A stretch of DNA of 64,000 nucleotides from Corynebacterium qintianiae. Its GTDB lineage: Bacteria; Actinomycetota; Actinomycetes; Mycobacteriales; Mycobacteriaceae. Where the stretch lies: positions 248,001 through 312,000 of the forward strand of contig NZ_CP064955.1 in the NCBI RefSeq assembly GCF_011038645.2. Direction: 5' to 3'. The translations under genes were made by a program, and so were the position numbers. Below are positions 60,501 to 64,000 of the stretch, piece after piece; the stretch's first letter is position 1; every line of letters begins with the position of its first letter. Below the pieces are notes generated by a model that searched no databases, was not told the DNA's origin, and saw only the letters and a program-made list of their open reading frames with translations.

Positions 60501-61162
60501 CGAACCTGACTCTCGACGTCCACACCGCTGACGGCAAGACCAACGGTTCCGTCGACCTCCCGGCCGAGCTTTTCGACCGCGAGGCGTCCATTCCCCTGAT
60601 GCACCAGGTTGTCGTTGCGCAGCAGGCAGCTGCTCGCCAGGGCACCCACGCCACCAAGACGCGCGGCATGGTTCGCGGCGGCGGCAAGAAGCCGTTCCGC
60701 CAGAAGGGCACCGGTCGCGCCCGCCAGGGTTCGACCCGTGCACCGCACTTCACCGGCGGTGGCACCGTCCACGGGCCGCAGCCGCGCTCTTACGCGCAGC
60801 GCACCCCCAAGAAGATGATCAAGGCTGCTCTCGCAGGTGCACTCACCGACCGTGCACGTGGTGCTCGCATCCACGTCGTGGAGGAGCTCGTCCCGGGCCA
60901 GACCCCGTCGACGAAATCCGCACGCGCGTTCATCGAGCGTCTCACCGACCGCAAGTCCGTTCTTCTGGTCATCGGCCGTGAGGATGCGAACTCCCGACTT
61001 TCCGCAAGGAACCTGCCGGGCGTCCACATCCTTGAGCCGGGCCAGCTGAACACCTACGACGTGCTCAACGCTGACGATGTCGTGTTCTCCGTGGAGGCGC
61101 TTCACACCTTCGTGAACGCCGCCGCCGGCGCACCCGCTGCAGCTGTGGAGGAGGAGAAGTAA
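60497..61162 (+). CDS. rplD: 50S ribosomal protein L4
   Basis: 221 residues. [37 protein letters not shown] forms the exit-tunnel loop near residue 55-95. In E. coli L4 also represses the S10 operon. It abuts rplW. Confidence 0.98.
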   Translation: MTNLTLDVHTADGKTNGSVDLPAELFDREASIPLMHQVVVAQQAAARQGTHATKTRGMVRGGGKKPFRQKGTGRARQGSTRAPHFTGGGTVHGPQPRSYAQRTPKKMIKAALAGALTDRARGARIHVVEELVPGQTPSTKSARAFIERLTDRKSVLLVIGREDANSRLSARNLPGVHILEPGQLNTYDVLNADDVVFSVEALHTFVNAAAGAPAAAVEEEK

Positions 61163-61468
61163 ATGGCTAAGATCGCCAACCCGCGTGACATCATCATCGC
61201 CCCGGTCCTCTCCGAGAAGACCTACGCACTGATGGAGCAGAACACGTACACGTTTTTCGTGAACCCGTCTGCCAACAAGACCCAGATCAAGATTGCCGTG
61301 GAGGAGATCTTCGGCGTCGACGTCGCTTCGGTGAACACCGCCAACCGTGAGGGCAAGCGCAAGCGCTCCCGCACCGGTTTCGGCAAGCGCAAGGACACCA
61401 AGCGCGCCTACGTCACCCTCCGCGAGGGCAGCGACTCCATCGACATCTTCGGCGGCGCAGCCGTCTAA
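61163..61468 (+). CDS. rplW: 50S ribosomal protein L23
   Basis: 101 residues with [47 protein letters not shown] and the Lys/Arg-rich extension [19 protein letters not shown]. Forms the docking site for trigger factor and SRP at the tunnel exit. Confidence 0.98.
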   Translation: MAKIANPRDIIIAPVLSEKTYALMEQNTYTFFVNPSANKTQIKIAVEEIFGVDVASVNTANREGKRKRSRTGFGKRKDTKRAYVTLREGSDSIDIFGGAAV

Positions 61469-61493
61469 GTGGCTCGATAGAAAAGGACACATT

Positions 61494-62330
61494 ATGGCTA
61501 TTCGTAAGTACAAGCCGACAACCCCGGGTCGCCGCGCCAGCTCCGTCTCCGAGTTCGCGGAGATCACCCGCTCCACTCCGGAGAAGAGCCTGCTGCGCCC
61601 GCTCCCCAGGACGGGCGGCCGTAACAACCACGGTCACATCACCACTCGCCACCGCGGTGGCGGACACAAGCGCCGCTACCGCGTCATCGACTTCCGCCGC
61701 AACGACAAGGACGGCGTGCTGGCCAAGGTCGCTCATATCGAGTACGACCCGAACCGCACCGCCAACATTGCGCTGCTGCACTACGCCGATGGCGAGAAGC
61801 GTTACATCATCGCACCGAAGGGCCTGACCCAGGGCACCATGGTCGAGTCTGGCCCGAACGCGGATATCAAGGTGGGCAACAACCTGCCGCTCCGCAACAT
61901 CCCGACCGGTACGACCATTCACGCCGTGGAGCTCAAGCCGGGCGCAGGCGCCAAGCTCGCCCGCTCCGCTGGCGCTTCCATCCAGCTCCTCGGTAAGGAA
62001 GGAGCATACGCAGTGCTGCGTATGCCGTCCTCCGAGATCCGCCGCGTGGACATCCGCTGCCGCGCCACCGTGGGTGAGGTCGGCAACGCCGACCAGATCA
62101 ACATCCGCTGGGGTAAGGCTGGCCGTATGCGCTGGAAGGGCTGGCGCCCGACCGTCCGCGGTGTCGTGATGAACCCGGTCGACCACCCGCACGGTGGTGG
62201 CGAGGGCAAGACGTCCGGCGGCCGCCACCCGGTGTCGCCGTGGGGCCAGAAGGAAGGCCGCACCCGCAACCCGAACCGTTACTCGAACAACATGATCGTG
62301 CGCCGTCGTCGCGCGAACAAGAAGCGCTAA
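61494..62330 (+). CDS. rplB: 50S ribosomal protein L2
   Basis: 278 residues from the ATG at 61494 ([16 protein letters not shown]), with AAAAGGA upstream; the longer frame to 61347 overlaps rpl[23 protein letters not shown] near residue 40 and the C-terminal [21 protein letters not shown] contact 23S rRNA near the active site. Confidence 0.98.
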   Translation: MAIRKYKPTTPGRRASSVSEFAEITRSTPEKSLLRPLPRTGGRNNHGHITTRHRGGGHKRRYRVIDFRRNDKDGVLAKVAHIEYDPNRTANIALLHYADGEKRYIIAPKGLTQGTMVESGPNADIKVGNNLPLRNIPTGTTIHAVELKPGAGAKLARSAGASIQLLGKEGAYAVLRMPSSEIRRVDIRCRATVGEVGNADQINIRWGKAGRMRWKGWRPTVRGVVMNPVDHPHGGGEGKTSGGRHPVSPWGQKEGRTRNPNRYSNNMIVRRRRANKKR

Positions 62331-62346
62331 GAGGAGGTAAGCAGAC

Positions 62347-62622
62347 ATGCCACGCAGCCTGAAGAAGGGCCCGTTCGTCGATGAGCACCTCCTCAACAAG
62401 GTGGATGCTCAGAACGAGGCCGGCACCAAGCAGGTCATCAAGACCTGGTCTCGCCGCTCGACCATTCTCCCCGATTTCATCGGTCACACTTTCGCCGTCC
62501 ACGACGGCCGCAAGCACGTGCCGGTGTTCGTCGATGAGTCCATGGTCGGTCACAAGCTCGGTGAGTTCGCACCAACCAAGACCTTCAAGGGTCACATCAA
62601 AGAATCGAAGGGACGTCGATAA
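62347..62622 (+). CDS. rpsS: 30S ribosomal protein S19
   Basis: 91 residues: [18 protein letters not shown], then [32 protein letters not shown] and [16 protein letters not shown] lies seven bases upstream of the ATG. The stop codon lies within a copy of the CGTCGATAAGC word. Confidence 0.98.
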   Translation: MPRSLKKGPFVDEHLLNKVDAQNEAGTKQVIKTWSRRSTILPDFIGHTFAVHDGRKHVPVFVDESMVGHKLGEFAPTKTFKGHIKESKGRR

Positions 62623-62624
62623 GC
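62614..62624 (+). repeat. Copy of dispersed word CGTCGATAAGC at the rpsS-rplV junction
   Basis: Covers the last sense codons and stop of rpsS and the first intergenic bases. Its flanks match the intergenic copy at 26164-26174 over 17 bp. The TAA of the word is the rpsS stop. Confidence 0.85.
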
Positions 62625-62625
62625 G

Positions 62626-63003
62626 ATGAGTGACACCATCACCTCCGCATCCGCGACGGCCAAGTTCGTCCGCACCTCCCCGATGAAGGCGCGCCGCGTT
62701 CTTGATCTGGTCCGCGGAAAGTCCGTCTCCGAAGCTCTCGCCATCCTGAAGTACGCGCCGCAGGGCGCGTCCAAGGATGTCGCAAAGGTCGTCGCATCCG
62801 CCGCGGCCAACGCCGAGAACAACTTCGGCCTAGATCCGCGCACCTTGGTCGTGGCCGAGTGCTACGCCAACGAGGGCCCGACAATGCGCCGCTACCAGCC
62901 GCGCGCACAGGGCCGCGCTTTCCAGATCCGTAAGCGCACCTCGCACATCACCGTGGTCGTCGAGTCCGTTGAGTCTGCCGCCAACAAGGAAGGGGCTAAG
63001 TAA
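62626..63003 (+). CDS. rplV: 50S ribosomal protein L22
   Basis: 125 residues with [34 protein letters not shown] and the tunnel loop [42 protein letters not shown]. The TAATG overlap links it to rpsC. Confidence 0.98.
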   Translation: MSDTITSASATAKFVRTSPMKARRVLDLVRGKSVSEALAILKYAPQGASKDVAKVVASAAANAENNFGLDPRTLVVAECYANEGPTMRRYQPRAQGRAFQIRKRTSHITVVVESVESAANKEGAK

Positions 63004-63752
63004 TGGGCCAGAAAATCCACCCACACGGCCTTCGCCTGGGCATCACCGCTGACTGGAAGACCCACTGGTACGCCGACAAGAACTACGCAGACTACGTCGC
63101 CGAGGACATCAAGATCCGCGAGTTCCTGTCGAAGGGTCTCGAGCGCGCTGGCATCGCCGACGTCGTCATCGAGCGCACCCGCGACCGCGTCCGCGTCGAC
63201 ATTCACACCGCCCGTCCGGGCATCGTGATCGGCCGCCGCGGCGCCGAGGCAGACCGTATCCGTCGCGAGCTGGAGAAGCTCACCGGCAAGATGGTCGCGC
63301 TGAACATCCTCGAGGTCAAGAACGTCGACGCTAATGCCGCGCTCGTTGCTCAGTCTGTCGCCGAGCAGCTTGTCAACCGCGTGGCATTCCGCCGCGCAAT
63401 GCGCAAGGCCATCCAGTCCGCAATGCGTAACCCGCAGGTCAAGGGCATCAAGGTCATGACCTCCGGTCGTCTCGGCGGCGCCGAAATGTCGCGTGTCGAG
63501 CGTTACCACGAGGGCCGTGTGCCGCTGCACACCCTTCGCGCGGAGATCGACTACGGCATTGCGGAAGCACACACCACCTTCGGCGTCATCGGCGTGAAGG
63601 TGTGGATCTACAAGGGTGACGTCGTCGGCGGCGTGCGTGAGTCTGACCTCAACGCTCCGTCGAACGACCGCCGCGGTCGCGGCGACCGTGACCGCCGCCC
63701 GCGCCGTGGCGGCCAGCGCCGCCAGCGCGCAGAGCAGAAGCAGGAGGGCTAA
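63003..63752 (+). CDS. rpsC: 30S ribosomal protein S3
   Basis: 249 residues. [31 protein letters not shown] opens the protein, the KH domain is near [23 protein letters not shown] (residue 75), and [17 protein letters not shown] is near 200. The tail is rich in Arg, Asp and Gly ([20 protein letters not shown]), as in other actinobacteria. Confidence 0.98.
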   Translation: MGQKIHPHGLRLGITADWKTHWYADKNYADYVAEDIKIREFLSKGLERAGIADVVIERTRDRVRVDIHTARPGIVIGRRGAEADRIRRELEKLTGKMVALNILEVKNVDANAALVAQSVAEQLVNRVAFRRAMRKAIQSAMRNPQVKGIKVMTSGRLGGAEMSRVERYHEGRVPLHTLRAEIDYGIAEAHTTFGVIGVKVWIYKGDVVGGVRESDLNAPSNDRRGRGDRDRRPRRGGQRRQRAEQKQEG

Positions 63753-63756
63753 ACAC

Positions 63757-64000
63757 ATGCTTATTCCCAAGCGCGTGAAGTACCGCCGCCAGCACCGCCC
63801 GACCCGTCGCGGCGTGTCCAAGGGTGGCAACACCATCAACTTCGGTGATTACGGCCTCCAGGCTCTCGAGCCGGCCTACATCACCAACCGCCAGATCGAG
63901 TCCGCTCGTATTGCCATTAACCGCCACGTCAAGCGCGGTGGCAAGGTCTGGATCAACATCTTCCCGGACCGTCCGTTGACCCAGAAGCCGCTCGGCGTGC
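63757..64000 (+). CDS. rplP: 50S ribosomal protein L16 (3' end outside window)
   Basis: The first 81 codons are visible: [24 protein letters not shown], then [40 protein letters not shown]. They match L16 closely. AGGAGGGC lies upstream, and the gene follows rpsC by four bases. Truncated only by the window end. Confidence 0.97.
   Translation, partial: MLIPKRVKYRRQHRPTRRGVSKGGNTINFGDYGLQALEPAYITNRQIESARIAINRHVKRGGKVWINIFPDRPLTQKPLGV

Overview
The window is high-GC actinobacterial DNA. It most likely comes from the chromosome of a Corynebacterium species. Pointers are the gene order secE-nusG-rplKA ... rplJL ... rpoBC ... rpsL-rpsG-fusA-tuf ... S10 operon, a MgtA-type mannosyltransferase, a PorA-family (DUF3068) protein, a menaquinone saturase (MenJ-like), an Asp23/Gls24 envelope operon and frequent GTG starts. 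The species cannot be fixed from the sequence alone.

Region 1 (1-9.5 kb) holds the end of a DedA-like gene, hemL, a histidine phosphatase and a complete System II cytochrome c maturation set (tlpA-like, ccdA, resB, ccsB). It continues with galE, a small XRE regulator, two small membrane proteins, an AEC transporter and a DUF1508 protein. Region 2 (9.6-11.3 kb) is accessory: three tandem 70-bp repeats lie directly in front of a DUF222/HNH endonuclease gene with a clear promoter and palindromes. Region 3 (11.3-25.9 kb) is a menaquinone region with menA, menE, menB, menC, menD, menG, a menJ-like saturase and a polyprenyl diphosphate synthase. Interspersed are a glycosyltransferase/FAD-enzyme pair, an SLC13 carrier, small membrane proteins and mgtA. 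Region 4 (26-29.5 kb) has tRNA-Tyr, -Thr, -Met and -Trp, secE, nusG, rplK and rplA. Region 5 (29.6-37.8 kb) is a six-gene, overlapping operon for an 'anchored repeat' metal-type ABC transporter with three surface proteins that share a histidine-rich domain. It sits between rplA and rplJ behind a Zur-like operator. Region 6 (37.8-55.5 kb) has rplJL with a leader, an SDR/succinate-semialdehyde dehydrogenase divergent pair, a PorA-family gene, rpoBC, rpsL-rpsG-fusA and tuf. Region 7 (55.5-64 kb) has an unknown gene, a six-gene Asp23/Gls24 operon read leftward, and the start of the S10 ribosomal operon, cut off in rplP.

The most notable non-gene signals are these. (a) An 11-bp word, CGTCGATAAGC, occurs 11 times on both strands against about 0.03 expected by chance. 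(b) A 29-bp palindrome-rich repeat occurs three times before the HNH gene and once inside the 3' end of the PorA-family gene. (c) The anchored-repeat transporter operon carries conserved HxH and GHxD motifs across four of its proteins. No insertion sequence, prophage, CRISPR array or rRNA was found.
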